DNA of 64,000 bases from Clostridiales bacterium (GCA_017561715.1 JAFZBN010000002.1:1-64000); one strand, 5' to 3'; numbered from the stretch's first letter, positions 1 to 9,019 are shown. The notes: generated by a model not told the origin, from the letters alone. Program-made: numbers and translations.

Positions 1-3000
1 ACGGACCATGGTAAGCCTCAGCCTCTGTGAAAGCCTTGATCAGCTGGTTCTTATCAGCACCCATGGATACCTGAGCAACGTATACATAACCGTAGCTCAT
101 AGCCATCATGCCGAGGTCCTTCTTCTTGATTGCCTTACCGCCTGCAGCGAACTGAGCAACAGCGGAGTGAGGTGTAGACTTGGAAGCCTGTCCACCAGTG
201 TTACTGTAAACCTCTGTATCGAGAACGAGAACGTTGACATCCTCACCGGAAGCGAGTACGTGGTCAAGTCCGCCGTATCCGATATCGTAAGCCCATCCGT
301 CACCACCGATGATCCACTGGGATCTCTTCATGAAGAAGTCTTCATACTCGAGAGCCTTCTTAGCGGAGTCGGAACCTTCAGCCTTAAGAGCATCAGCGAG
401 CTTCTCAGCATTCTCACGAGCGTTGTCGCCGGAGTTGAATCCGTCGATCCAAGCCTGAGCTGCTGCCTTGAGGTCTTCAGAAGCTGTAGCTGCTACAGTC
501 TCTTCAACGAGGGACTTAGCTCTGGATCTGAGCTGCTTGTAACCGAGGAACATACCGAGACCGTGCTCAGCGTTATCTTCGAAGAGGGAGTTACCCCAAG
601 CAGGACCGAAGCCTCTGTAGTTTGTTGTGTACGGCATAGACGGAGCAGAACCACCCCAGATAGAGGAACAACCTGTAGCATTGGAGATCTGCATTCTGTC
701 ACCGAAGAGCTGTGTAAGGAGCTTAACGTAAGGTGTCTCACCACAACCTGCGCATGCGCCGGAGAACTCAAGGAGCGGCTGCTCGAACTGAGAACCCTTG
801 ATGCTGGCCTTGTTCATCGGGTTGTCCTTATGAGACAGAGCAACACAGTAATCCCAGTTCTCTGCTTCCTTAAGGTTATCCTTGAGCGGAACCATCGTGA
901 TCGCCTTTTCCTTAGCGATACAGGACTCTACGCAGATACCGCAGGAGAGGCAGTCCATAGCGGAAACCTGAATGCGGAACTTGTACTGCTCGTAACCCTT
1001 CATGCCGTCCTTTGTCTCGAACGGAGCCTTAGCAGCCTCTTCCTCTGTGAGGAGGAACGGACGGATAGCAGCGTGCGGGCAAACGATGGAGCACTGGTTA
1101 CACTGGATACACTTGGAAGCGTCCCAAACCGGAATATCAACAGCAGTACCGCGCTTTTCGTAAGCAGCTGTACCCTGCGGGAAAGTACCGTCTTCCATAC
1201 CCTTGAATGTGGATACCGGAAGCTTGTTACCTTCCTGTCTGTTCATTACGTTAACGACCTTCTCGATGAACTCCGGAACAGCCTTCTTCTCGACCGGCTT
1301 GTCCTCAGCTGTCTTCCAGGAATCCGGAATGTCAACTGCAACAACTGCGTCAACACCGGCGTCGATAGCAGCGTAGTTCATCTGAACGATATCGTCACCC
1401 TTCTTACCGTAGGACTTCAGAGCTGCCTTCTTCATGTAGTCAACAGCCTGATCTACCGGAAGGATACCGGAGAGCTTAAAGAATGCGGACTGGCAGATAG
1501 TGTTGATTCTTCCGCCGAGGCCGATCTCCTTAGCCTTAGCAACAGCATCGATAGTAAAGAACTTGATGTTGTTGTTAGCGATATATCTCTTCATGGAACC
1601 CGGGAGTCTCTCCTCGAGCTCTTCTCTTGTCCACTGAGTATTGAGGAGGAACGTGCCGCCCGGCTTCAGGGAAGAGAGCATATCATACTCATAAACATAA
1701 GACTGGTTGTGGCAAGCTACGAAGTCAGCCTTGTTGATGAGGTATGTGGAACGGATCGGTGTGTCACCGAATCTCAGGTCAGAGATCGTGATACCACCGG
1801 ACTTCTTGGAGTCGTAAGAGAAGTAAGCCTGAGCGTACTTGTCTGTGTGGTCACCGATGATCTTGATGGAGTTCTTGTTAGCACCAACAGTACCGTCAGC
1901 ACCGAGACCCCAGAATCTAGCCTGTACTGTACCCTCGCCTGCAACTTCGATGGACTCGGAGCAATCGAGAGAAAGGAATGTAACGTCATCGTCGATACCG
2001 ATGGTGAATCTTTCCTTCGGCTGATCCTTCTTGAGTTCCTTATAAACTGCGAGGATCGTCTCAGGTGTTGTGTCCTTAGAACCCATACCATAACGGCCGC
2101 CGATGAGCTTCGGAGCGTTCTTACCAACGTAAGCAGCTGCAACGTCGAGGAAGAGCGGCTCAGCGTAGGAACCCGGCTCCTTAGTTCTGTCGAGAACTGC
2201 GATCGCCTTAGCTGTTGCCGGGATAGCCTCGAGGAGCTTCTCAGCAGAGAACGGACGATAGAGGTGAACCTTTACAAGACCAACCTTCTCACCGTGAGCG
2301 TTGAGGAAGTCGATAACTTCTTCAGCTGTCTCACAGACAGAACCCATAGCGATGATTACGCGGTCAGCGTCCTCAGCACCATAGTAGTTGAAGAGCTTGT
2401 AGTTTGTGCCACGGATCTCATTGATCTTATCCATGTAAGCCTGAACCTGATCCGGTACTGCCAGATAGAACGGGTTGGAAGCCTCTCTGCCCTGGAAGTA
2501 GATATCCGGGTTCTGAGCTGTACCACGAAGTGTCGGGTGGTTCGGGGAAAGGGATCTCTTACGGAATTCCTTGATCGCATCGTAATCAACGAGGGAGCCG
2601 AGTGTATCGTAATCGATAACTTCGATCTTCTGGATCTCGTGAGATGTACGGAAACCGTCGAAGAAGTGAATGAACGGAACTCTTGTCTTGATGGTAGCAA
2701 GATGAGCTACTGCAGCGAGGTCTGCAACTTCCTGAACGGAGTTGGAGCAGAGCATTGCAAAACCGGTCTGACGGCAAGCATAAACGTCTGCGTGGTCACC
2801 AAAGATGTTCAGCGCGTGAGCTGCGAGAGCTCTTGCGGAAACGTGGAATACGCACGGGAGAAGCTCACCGGCGATTTTGTACATGTTCGGGATCATCAGG
2901 AGAAGACCCTGGGATGCGGTATAAGTTGTTGTCAGAGCACCTGTTGCGAGTGAGCCGTGAACAGCACCTGAAGCACCTCCCTCAGACTCCATCTCGACGA

Positions 3001-3178
3001 TATTAACCGTCTGTCCGAAGATATTCTTTCTGCCCTGCTGTGCCCATTGGTCGGTGTGGTCAGCCATAGGCGAGGACGGTGTGATCGGGTAAATCGCTGC
3101 GTTTTCAGTAAATGCATATGAGGTATATGCGGCAGCTTCGTTACCGTCCATGGTCTTTTTTGTAAGTTCGATTGCCAT
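1..3178 (-). CDS. nifJ: Pyruvate:ferredoxin (flavodoxin) oxidoreductase, C-terminus cut by window edge
   Basis: Oxidises pyruvate with CoA to acetyl-CoA and CO2 and passes the electrons to ferredoxin; a cytoplasmic enzyme central to anaerobic energy metabolism. 1059 residues are visible, from the ATG at 3178 to the window edge; the family is about 1170-1200 residues, so roughly the last 110-140 lie outside. The N-terminal pyrimidine-binding domain opens with the family-like YPITPSSPMADHTDQWA. Two 4Fe-4S motifs follow, CIQCNQCSIVCPH near residue 681 and CLSCGICVESC near 743. CAGCGETPY near 811 supplies further cluster cysteines, and GDGWAYDIGYGGLDH near 957 with NTGGQASKSTPHS near 995 is the thiamine-diphosphate site. 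An AGGAGA box lies just before the ATG. The gene appears monocistronic at its 5' side. Identity is essentially certain. Confidence 0.97.
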   Translation of the reverse strand, partial: MAIELTKKTMDGNEAAAYTSYAFTENAAIYPITPSSPMADHTDQWAQQGRKNIFGQTVNIVEMESEGGASGAVHGSLATGALTTTYTASQGLLLMIPNMYKIAGELLPCVFHVSARALAAHALNIFGDHADVYACRQTGFAMLCSNSVQEVADLAAVAHLATIKTRVPFIHFFDGFRTSHEIQKIEVIDYDTLGSLVDYDAIKEFRKRSLSPNHPTLRGTAQNPDIYFQGREASNPFYLAVPDQVQAYMDKINEIRGTNYKLFNYYGAEDADRVIIAMGSVCETAEEVIDFLNAHGEKVGLVKVHLYRPFSAEKLLEAIPATAKAIAVLDRTKEPGSYAEPLFLDVAAAYVGKNAPKLIGGRYGMGSKDTTPETILAVYKELKKDQPKERFTIGIDDDVTFLSLDCSESIEVAGEGTVQARFWGLGADGTVGANKNSIKIIGDHTDKYAQAYFSYDSKKSGGITISDLRFGDTPIRSTYLINKADFVACHNQSYVYEYDMLSSLKPGGTFLLNTQWTREELEERLPGSMKRYIANNNIKFFTIDAVAKAKEIGLGGRINTICQSAFFKLSGILPVDQAVDYMKKAALKSYGKKGDDIVQMNYAAIDAGVDAVVAVDIPDSWKTAEDKPVEKKAVPEFIEKVVNVMNRQEGNKLPVSTFKGMEDGTFPQGTAAYEKRGTAVDIPVWDASKCIQCNQCSIVCPHAAIRPFLLTEEEAAKAPFETKDGMKGYEQYKFRIQVSAMDCLSCGICVESCIAKEKAITMVPLKDNLKEAENWDYCVALSHKDNPMNKASIKGSQFEQPLLEFSGACAGCGETPYVKLLTQLFGDRMQISNATGCSSIWGGSAPSMPYTTNYRGFGPAWGNSLFEDNAEHGLGMFLGYKQLRSRAKSLVEETVAATASEDLKAAAQAWIDGFNSGDNARENAEKLADALKAEGSDSAKKALEYEDFFMKRSQWIIGGDGWAYDIGYGGLDHVLASGEDVNVLVLDTEVYSNTGGQASKSTPHSAVAQFAAGGKAIKKKDLGMMAMSYGYVYVAQVSMGADKNQLIKAFTEAEAYHGP

Positions 3179-3225
3179 ACACTTTCTCCTTTATATAAAG
3201 ATTTAACTATAGTTTGTGGCTCTCT

Positions 3226-3245
3226 CGTGTGCGAATGGGCACACG
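3226..3245 (-). other. Palindrome in the nifJ 5' untranslated region
   Basis: A 7-bp perfect inverted repeat (CGTGTGC / GCACACG) with a 6-base loop lies between the predicted nifJ start of transcription and its ribosome binding site. It could be an mRNA hairpin or an operator. It does not match the Rex consensus. Confidence 0.5.
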
Positions 3246-3257
3246 TTGAGCGCATAT

Positions 3258-3266
3258 ATTATATCA
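3258..3266 (-). promoter_or_regulatory. Extended -10 promoter element for nifJ
   Basis: The minus strand reads TGATATAAT, a perfect extended -10, about 80 bases upstream of the nifJ ATG. No good -35 hexamer is visible at 17 bases, as is common when the extended TGn is present. Confidence 0.55.
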
Positions 3267-3357
3267 CATATATAAAGGAGTGGCGCTTATTTCTGCTTTG
3301 ATTATCGAGATATTTTTCCAAGAGATCTCCCTTATGTTCCCTATTCCCGTTGATACG

Positions 3358-3385
3358 CGAAAAGCACCCGTACGGGTGCTTTTCG
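3358..3385. terminator. 28-bp perfect palindrome, terminator of the first vanW gene
   Basis: Each arm reads CGAAAAGCACCC followed by GT, giving an A-tract, a G+C stem around a GTAC centre and a T-tract on either strand. It lies 33 bases beyond the stop codon of the VanW gene at 3419. The arms are two inverted copies of the CGAAAAGCAC motif that recurs through the window. Confidence 0.75.
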
Positions 3386-3418
3386 TGCATCTTCATTATC
3401 AGTTGAGATCTCGGGAAC

Positions 3419-5206
3419 TCAGCCTTCAGGCGTCGCGTTTCCCTCTCCTTCATTCGGCGGTGTCGTCGGCTCCGGCGCCGCTGTCGTATCCGGAGCAACC
3501 GTCGTATCCGGCGGCGGTGCGGTCGTCGCTGTCGTTGCCGGATCCACATATCCGGCCGGTGCCGAGACTTCACCTGTCTTCGGATCCATATAGAAAGTCG
3601 TTCCATCCGGGGCCAGTGTGCCGATACGGTATTTCGCCTTGATCATGCGGTACTCCGTCAACATCTCTTCGCGCTTGATCTCGTTGCCATCCGCGTCATA
3701 TCTGACCTTATAGGCCTTTGCCAGTTTATGGTTATGCGCGCTTCTTTCCTTGACCTTCTGGCCAACCGGAAGTGTCGGATCCGCTTCGTACTCGATCTCC
3801 GTAGGTTCTTCATCGATCAGAAGCTCCGGTTCGCCGAAGAACTTGATCTTCTCTCCGTTCGGAAGAAGTCTTCCGAAGATCTCGACAGTTACCCAGCTGT
3901 CTCCGTACCACGCGTGGATCGCGACCGGATAGTCCGTATTGTTCGTAAACTTAAACGTCGGCCACTCCCATGAAACGGTAGCGTCCGTTCCCGCGTCGAC
4001 ATAGTCACTCGGCCAGGAGTGCGCGACTCGGAAGTCGACCTGAAGATCGGCCTCCATGACACTGTGGTAAAGCATGGTATTCGCCTGACAGATACCTCCG
4101 CCGTACTCCGGACCGGAGATTCCGTTTGTAATGCCCGCGGCTTCTTTATATCCTTTTTCCGGGGTCCTCTGGCCGATCCTGGCATTAAAGTCAAACTGCT
4201 CACCCGGCTGCAGAACGATTCCGTCGAGTTCTTTACAAATAAGATAGATATTGGTATTGCGATTCGCGTCGTCTTTGGTCTTTGAAGTGTTGGAAGAGAC
4301 CTTGCCGAGCTTGGAACGAAGCTGTTCCGCCGAAGTCACCGGGGAGATCTCATTCAGCTCGACCGGGATAACGGCTCTGTAGTTTTTCGCGGAGAAAGCA
4401 TCCTTTACATCCGCGATCGCCTTGGTGATGTCTACAGACGATCCGTTCTTGGATTCTTCGATGATGAACTCTTGTCTTGCCGGGTCAAAGCCTGTAGCCT
4501 TTGCCTCTACCGGAGCCTTATTGTATTCGTCCAGCGCGGCATGGGTCAGCATAGATACCTGATCCTCACCGAGAGTAAACGCGGACTGGAAGTCCTTCGG
4601 CGTCGTCTTCAATGCCTGGATCGTATTATAGCGGTCGACAAGACCTTCTCCGCCTTCCAGCGTGCTCGTTTTTCCGTAGTTATAAGCTTCGAGAAGTACA
4701 TCATCGATATTGGACGCGAGATTCATTCCGTCCGTCTGAAGTCTGACATCGTCATTTCCGACCTGAAAGTGGATATCGACCAGTTCAGTCACCTGCTGAT
4801 GGCGGATCTCCGCAAACATCATTCTAGCCTCGTCAAGTGTCTTTCCGGAAAGATCTACGCCGTCGACGCTGATTCCCTGATAGTATTTGTCGCTCTCGAC
4901 CTGCTCCTTCAGTTCATCAGCCGTATAACTCTTTTTCGAACCGTCGATATCGGTAACTGTATATTTTTTCGCGAACAGATGATCGAGGTCATCCTTAAAG
5001 ACCTGGGTGCAAAGAATGGTCAAAACCAGGCAGCCCACGAGGACCGCGGTAATGATCGCGATCATCTTCGTCGAGATGACCGTTTTCTTTCTTCTGCGGT
5101 TACCCGTACCCTTCTTCTGATACATTGTCTTATTCAGGAACGATGCTTTTCGCGTTGATGCCTTTTTCGTGGTCCTTTTCCCACGCGCCACTGTATTCTT
5201 CTTCAT
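3419..5206 (-). CDS. Membrane-anchored VanW-domain protein (paralogue 1)
   Basis: 595 residues. A very basic cytoplasmic N-terminus (residues 1-44) precedes one transmembrane segment (about 45-67), so the rest should lie outside the membrane. Residues about 115-290 resemble the peptidoglycan-binding-like region that often precedes VanW. The VanW domain spans about 314-445 and includes the hallmark YGGGICQANTMLYHSV. A variable region and a low-complexity Thr/Pro/Ala tail (from about residue 555) end the protein. VanW was named from vancomycin-resistance clusters, but its biochemical function is unknown; an envelope role is inferred. No van genes are nearby. A paralogue with the same architecture lies at 7307-9019, on the far side of gpmI. 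Its own promoter (5263-5291) and terminator (3358-3385) suggest a single-gene unit. Confidence 0.9.
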   Translation of the reverse strand: MKKNTVARGKRTTKKASTRKASFLNKTMYQKKGTGNRRRKKTVISTKMIAIITAVLVGCLVLTILCTQVFKDDLDHLFAKKYTVTDIDGSKKSYTADELKEQVESDKYYQGISVDGVDLSGKTLDEARMMFAEIRHQQVTELVDIHFQVGNDDVRLQTDGMNLASNIDDVLLEAYNYGKTSTLEGGEGLVDRYNTIQALKTTPKDFQSAFTLGEDQVSMLTHAALDEYNKAPVEAKATGFDPARQEFIIEESKNGSSVDITKAIADVKDAFSAKNYRAVIPVELNEISPVTSAEQLRSKLGKVSSNTSKTKDDANRNTNIYLICKELDGIVLQPGEQFDFNARIGQRTPEKGYKEAAGITNGISGPEYGGGICQANTMLYHSVMEADLQVDFRVAHSWPSDYVDAGTDATVSWEWPTFKFTNNTDYPVAIHAWYGDSWVTVEIFGRLLPNGEKIKFFGEPELLIDEEPTEIEYEADPTLPVGQKVKERSAHNHKLAKAYKVRYDADGNEIKREEMLTEYRMIKAKYRIGTLAPDGTTFYMDPKTGEVSAPAGYVDPATTATTAPPPDTTVAPDTTAAPEPTTPPNEGEGNATPEG

Positions 5207-5262
5207 CCCTTTTCAGCCTCTCCTCAGACCTACCTATAACCTTCTTTTTCCTTACCTAAAGA

Positions 5263-5291
5263 ATAATAGTATGTTCTCCCTCGTCATTCAA
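5263..5291 (-). promoter_or_regulatory. Sigma-A-type promoter of the first vanW gene
   Basis: The minus strand reads TTGAAT (5291-5286), a 17-base spacer, then TATTAT (5268-5263). It lies about 57 bases upstream of the ATG at 5206. Confidence 0.65.
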
Positions 5292-5352
5292 TATCATTTT
5301 GAGAATAAAAGTATTGTCTTTTGCACAAATCTCACACAAGAGAGAATAATCA

Positions 5353-5387
5353 GATAATAAAATAAGAATAGAAAATGCCTCCTCGGC
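5353..5387 (+). repeat. Direct repeat copy 1 (35 bp)
   Basis: Matches 5462-5496 at 33 of 35 positions, beginning GATAATAAAA and containing AAGAATAGAAAATGCCTC. Unlike copy 2 it has no matching right arm nearby, so it looks like a partial duplication of the left half of the gpmI terminator. Confidence 0.8.
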
Positions 5388-5461
5388 TCCTCATCAAAGC
5401 ACATTCTTCACCGAAGGAAGAACAGAAAAAGTGCCGCAGCTCTCCAAAACGAAAATGATCC

Positions 5462-5496
5462 GATAATAAAAGAAGAATAGAAAATGCCTCATCGGC
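5462..5496 (+). repeat. Direct repeat copy 2 (35 bp)
   Basis: Second copy of the repeat at 5353-5387, with two substitutions. Most of it forms the left arm of the hairpin at 5473-5548. Confidence 0.8.
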
Positions 5497-5548
5497 GAGT
5501 TTTGCTTTAGCAAACTGTATGAGCCGAAAGAGGCATTATTCTATTCTT
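5473..5548 (-). terminator. Long hairpin downstream of gpmI
   Basis: The left arm (5473-5496) pairs with the right arm (5523-5548) over AAGAATAG/CTATTCTT, TGCCTC/GAGGCA and CGGC/GCCG with small mismatches, around a 26-base loop. It begins 20 bases past the gpmI stop. The T content at the end of the minus-strand arm is modest, so terminator is the best but not the only reading. Confidence 0.6.
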
Positions 5549-5568
5549 CTATTGAGCTTATGATCGGA

Positions 5569-7197
5569 TTATTTGAGCTTGATCATCGAAGACTCCCAGC
5601 AATCCGGCTTCTCTACGCCAAGGAGATCAGCGATGGTTGCCGCGATGTTCGCGAGACCGTAAGAATCGGAATCAACAACTTCGTACTTGTCCTTGTTCTC
5701 TGTGTTGTCGTAGAAGATGCACGGAACAGGATTGAGTGTGTGGGATGTCTTCGCCTTGATACGGCCATCCTTGTCAGCCTTCGGAGAACCGTCCTTTGCG
5801 AGCTCGTACATTTCCTCGGCATTACCGTGGTCAGCTGTGATGATCGCCATACCGCCGACTGCGTCGATTGCCGGAAGGATTCTCTTCAGAGCGATATCAA
5901 CGGACTCAACACCGATGACAGCGGATTCGAAAACACCTGTGTGACCGACCATGTCGCCGTTCGGGAAGTTTACACGCATGAACGGGTACTTGTTCTCGGA
6001 GATGAGTTCAACGAGTTTGTCTGTGATCTCAGCGGATTTCATCCACGGACGCTGCTCGAAAGGAACGATGTCAGACGGGATCTCGATGTACTCTTCGAGA
6101 TCATCGTTGAACTTAGAAGATCTGTTACCGTTGAAGAAGTATGTAACGTGACCGTACTTCTGTGTCTCGGAGATCGCCAGCTGAGCGATACCCTTGTTTG
6201 CGAGGAGCTCGCCAAGAGTATTTCTGATGACCGGCGGAGAAACGAGGAACTTCTTCGGGATGTGAAGGTCGCCGTCGTACTCGAGCATACCTGCATAGTT
6301 TACGTTCGGAACACGAACGCGGTCGAACTTGTCAAAGTCAGCGCCGCTCTCAAATGCGACTGTCAACTCCTGCGCGCGGTCGCCACGGAAGTTGTAAAGG
6401 ATAACACTGTCGCCGTCTTCGATCGTGCCGACCGGAGCACCGTTTTCAGCGATAACGAATGCCGGGAGATCCTGGTCGATAACGTTCGGGATCTCAGAAC
6501 GGAATGTCTCGATCGCTTCTTTTGCCGTAGCAAACTGTCTGCCCTCACCGAGAACGTGAGTCTTCCAGCCTGCTTCAACCATGCCCCAGTTCGCGCCGTA
6601 ACGGTCCATAGTGATGACCATACGTCCGCCGCCGCTGGCAATTCTGTAATCGTGTGTAGCATCGGAAAGCTCAGCGAGTTTTGCCTCGAGCTGGTCAACA
6701 TACTGCAGAGCAGATGTCTCACCAACATCACGACCGTCAAGGAGAATGTGGATGCGAACCTTCTCTACGCCCTCTTCCTTAGCTTCGTCGAGCATAGCAA
6801 GAAGATGGTCGATGTGAGAGTGAACGTTACCATCGGAAAGAAGTCCGATGAAGTGCATCGTGCCGCCCTTCTTAGCGTCTGCTACGAGAGACTGCCATAC
6901 TTCGCTCTGATACATGCTCTTGCTTGCGAGAGACTCGGAAACCAGCTTTGCGCCCTGGCTGTAGACCTGACCTGCGCCGATGGCGTTATGGCCTACCTCG
7001 GAGTTACCCATGTCTCCGTCAGACGGAAGACCTACTGCTGTACCGTGTGCCTTGAGTTTCTGCATCGGATAGTTCTTCATGCAGTTGTCCAGGATCGGCT
7101 TCTTTGCGCCTGTGACAGCGTTACCTGTCTCGATTTCTTTGATTCCCACGCCATCCATGATGATCAGGACGATCGGGCCTTGATAAGATGTACTCAT
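5569..7197 (-). CDS. gpmI: 2,3-bisphosphoglycerate-independent phosphoglycerate mutase
   Basis: Interconverts 3- and 2-phosphoglycerate in glycolysis using two metal ions and a phosphoserine intermediate. 542 residues from the ATG at 7197, normal for the alkaline-phosphatase superfamily type. VLIIMDGVG supplies the first metal-binding Asp (residue 15) and DGDMGNSEVGHN the catalytic Ser66. The C-terminal ADHGNAEEM is the second metal-binding segment. Another ATG six bases upstream (7203) almost touches the GGAGA box; the 7197 start has a 7-base spacing and is preferred. The gene sits between two vanW paralogues with a terminator on each side, so it is probably transcribed alone. Confidence 0.97.
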   Translation of the reverse strand: MSTSYQGPIVLIIMDGVGIKEIETGNAVTGAKKPILDNCMKNYPMQKLKAHGTAVGLPSDGDMGNSEVGHNAIGAGQVYSQGAKLVSESLASKSMYQSEVWQSLVADAKKGGTMHFIGLLSDGNVHSHIDHLLAMLDEAKEEGVEKVRIHILLDGRDVGETSALQYVDQLEAKLAELSDATHDYRIASGGGRMVITMDRYGANWGMVEAGWKTHVLGEGRQFATAKEAIETFRSEIPNVIDQDLPAFVIAENGAPVGTIEDGDSVILYNFRGDRAQELTVAFESGADFDKFDRVRVPNVNYAGMLEYDGDLHIPKKFLVSPPVIRNTLGELLANKGIAQLAISETQKYGHVTYFFNGNRSSKFNDDLEEYIEIPSDIVPFEQRPWMKSAEITDKLVELISENKYPFMRVNFPNGDMVGHTGVFESAVIGVESVDIALKRILPAIDAVGGMAIITADHGNAEEMYELAKDGSPKADKDGRIKAKTSHTLNPVPCIFYDNTENKDKYEVVDSDSYGLANIAATIADLLGVEKPDCWESSMIKLK

Positions 7198-7220
7198 ACT
7201 CATTCTCCTTTTCTATAAAA

Positions 7221-7252
7221 AGGGCACAACCTTAAGTTAAGACTTGTGCCCT
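7221..7252 (-). terminator. Intrinsic terminator of the second vanW gene
   Basis: A 9-bp perfect stem (AGGGCACAA / TTGTGCCCT) is followed on the minus strand by TTTTT. It lies 55 bases past the stop at 7307 and just upstream of the gpmI ribosome binding site. Confidence 0.85.
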
Positions 7253-7306
7253 GAATTATCTGTGCGAAAGCGCTTCCGCGCCGGACAGCAACCCCTTCGA
7301 CCGGGA

Positions 7307-9019
7307 TCAGCCGCCGTTTTCGGCCGGAGTCGTATCTGCCGGAGTCGTATCTGCCGGAGTTGTGTCGGCAGGTGTTGTATCGGCAGGTGTCGTATCCGCA
7401 GGCGGTGTGTCGCCCGGTGTCGTATCTGCCGGCGGTGTATCCGAAGGTGTCGTCGGGTTGATGGCTTCCGGCGGAGCGTCTACGGAACCGGTCTTCGGAT
7501 CCATCGTATAGACTTTTCCGTCCGCGCCGAGGACACCGACATGGATCTCAGCGTTTCTTGCCGGATAGTGGCTCGGGAAATATTCTTCCTTCTTGATCTC
7601 GTTTCCGTCAGCATCGTACCAGACCTTGTAGGACTTGTAGTCATATCCTGTACGGGAGCCTGTTGTTGTGGACTTGGTTCCGACAGCCATCGTCGCGTCT
7701 GCTACATATACCGTTGTCGGAGCGATCTCGCGAACGAATTCGCCGACCAGTTCGATCTTCTGTCCATCCGGAAGCGGACGACCGTAGATCTCAACGGTTA
7801 CGTGCTGGTCCGCATAGTAAGCATGGATCGCTACCGGATACTCCGTGTTGTTTGTGAAACGGAAGTTCGGGCTTTCCCATGTAACTGTCGCGTCTGTTCC
7901 CTTGTCAACATATGTACTCGGGATCGTGTGGTTCTTTCTTTCATCTACCTGCAGGTCAGCCTTTGTAACGCTCTGGTAGAGCATGGTGTTGGCCTGGCAG
8001 ATTCCGCCGCCGAGCTCGTCTCTCATGTCACCGTTGAAGATACCGTGAGCGAGTTTATAGCCCTTGGCTTCTGTTCTCTGTCCGACAAATCCGTTAAAGT
8101 CGAAAGACTCTCCCGGCTGGAGCAGATATCCGTCGATCGTCTCGCAGACGAGGCGGATGTTGGTGTTACGGTTATCGTTGCTGCTTGTCTTGGAAGTCGT
8201 CGTAGCGACGAGTCCGAGATACTCTTTGAGGAATTCAGCGGAAGTGGTCGGTTCGATGATCTCCTGGGAGACCGGAATAACGACTTCGTATTCCTTGCTG
8301 TCGAGAGCGCTCTTTACATCGGCGATCGCCTTATCGATATCGATGACAACACCTTCCTGGGAATCTTCGATAATAAACTCGAGATTTTCAAGATCGAAAT
8401 CACTTGCGTATGCTTCGATGACTTCCTTCTGAAGCGGTTCGAGAGTGTTTGTCGTGAGCTGGTCAACGGCAGAAGTGTCGAGGGAATATGTGGAAACGAA
8501 GTCAACGGGCGTCGTCTTCAGCGCGTTGATGGTGTTATAACGGTCCTTCAGGCCGTCATTTCCCTGAAGAGTACTTGTACGTCCGTATTCGTATGCTTTA
8601 TCGATGATCGAATCGATATCACTTGTCACGGTCAGGCCTGTCGTCGGCATCGGGATCGACTCGTCGCCTACGAGGAATGTGACATTGACGAGGTCTGAAG
8701 CTGATTTACTGTTTTCTTCTGCAAACTGGGCTTTCACTTCTTCTTTTGTCTTGCCGGCAACGCTCACGCCATTGATCGTGATGCCCTCATAAAATGTCGG
8801 AACATCGATCTGCGCCTGCAGTTCTTCCGGTTCGAAAGAAATCTCACTGCCGTTTGCGTCAGTAACAACGATCTTGTTGGACTTACCGCCAAAAACGTTC
8901 TTAAAGACCGTAAAGTAGAGCACTGTACCGATGGCGGTAACGGCCAGAAGACCGGCTACTACGCCCACTACAGCTGTTGTTATCTTCTTCTGTCTTCTCT
9001 TTGCTGCATTTTTCTTCAT
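7307..9019 (-). CDS. Membrane-anchored VanW-domain protein (paralogue 2)
   Basis: 570 residues, same architecture as the protein at 3419-5206. A short basic N-terminus and one transmembrane helix (about 12-37) precede a peptidoglycan-binding-like region. The VanW domain (about 281-415) contains LGGGICQANTMLYQSV. The tail ends in tandem units of DTTPA (five in succession near the C-terminus, with related PPADTTPGD units before them), typical of a flexible wall-spanning segment. No LPxTG signal follows, so the protein is held by its N-terminal helix only. The function of the VanW fold is unknown. A possible promoter (TTAAAC, 18 bases, TATGAT on the minus strand, near 9043-9075) precedes it. Confidence 0.9.
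   Translation of the reverse strand: MKKNAAKRRQKKITTAVVGVVAGLLAVTAIGTVLYFTVFKNVFGGKSNKIVVTDANGSEISFEPEELQAQIDVPTFYEGITINGVSVAGKTKEEVKAQFAEENSKSASDLVNVTFLVGDESIPMPTTGLTVTSDIDSIIDKAYEYGRTSTLQGNDGLKDRYNTINALKTTPVDFVSTYSLDTSAVDQLTTNTLEPLQKEVIEAYASDFDLENLEFIIEDSQEGVVIDIDKAIADVKSALDSKEYEVVIPVSQEIIEPTTSAEFLKEYLGLVATTTSKTSSNDNRNTNIRLVCETIDGYLLQPGESFDFNGFVGQRTEAKGYKLAHGIFNGDMRDELGGGICQANTMLYQSVTKADLQVDERKNHTIPSTYVDKGTDATVTWESPNFRFTNNTEYPVAIHAYYADQHVTVEIYGRPLPDGQKIELVGEFVREIAPTTVYVADATMAVGTKSTTTGSRTGYDYKSYKVWYDADGNEIKKEEYFPSHYPARNAEIHVGVLGADGKVYTMDPKTGSVDAPPEAINPTTPSDTPPADTTPGDTPPADTTPADTTPADTTPADTTPADTTPAENGG

Larger units (their letters stand above)
5207..5568. other. Intergenic region between vanW paralogue 1 and gpmI
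   Basis: This 362-base gap holds the vanW promoter (5263-5291), two 35-base direct repeats (5353-5387, 5462-5496) and the long gpmI hairpin (5473-5548). The part from 5388 to 5461 shows nothing recognisable and no credible reading frame. Confidence 0.7.

Noticed and set aside
8..2953. 981-codon plus-strand frame
   Set aside because: It is antisense to nifJ, whose family motifs are complete; the translation is Cys/Ser/Val-rich with no domain and no ribosome binding site.
3226..3245. Rex operator upstream of nifJ
   Set aside because: The palindrome lacks the TTGTGAA/TTCACAA halves of Rex sites, so no redox regulator is named.
5560..7218. 552-codon plus-strand frame
   Set aside because: Antisense to gpmI; no start signal or recognisable fold.
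7330..7450. Possible minisatellite in the vanW tail
   Set aside because: The repeat stays in frame and encodes DTTPA units of a flexible protein tail; no sign of a separate element.
7244..8698. 484-codon plus-strand frame with Arg/Cys repeats
   Set aside because: Antisense to the second vanW gene; the repeats mirror the DTTPA tail on the other strand.
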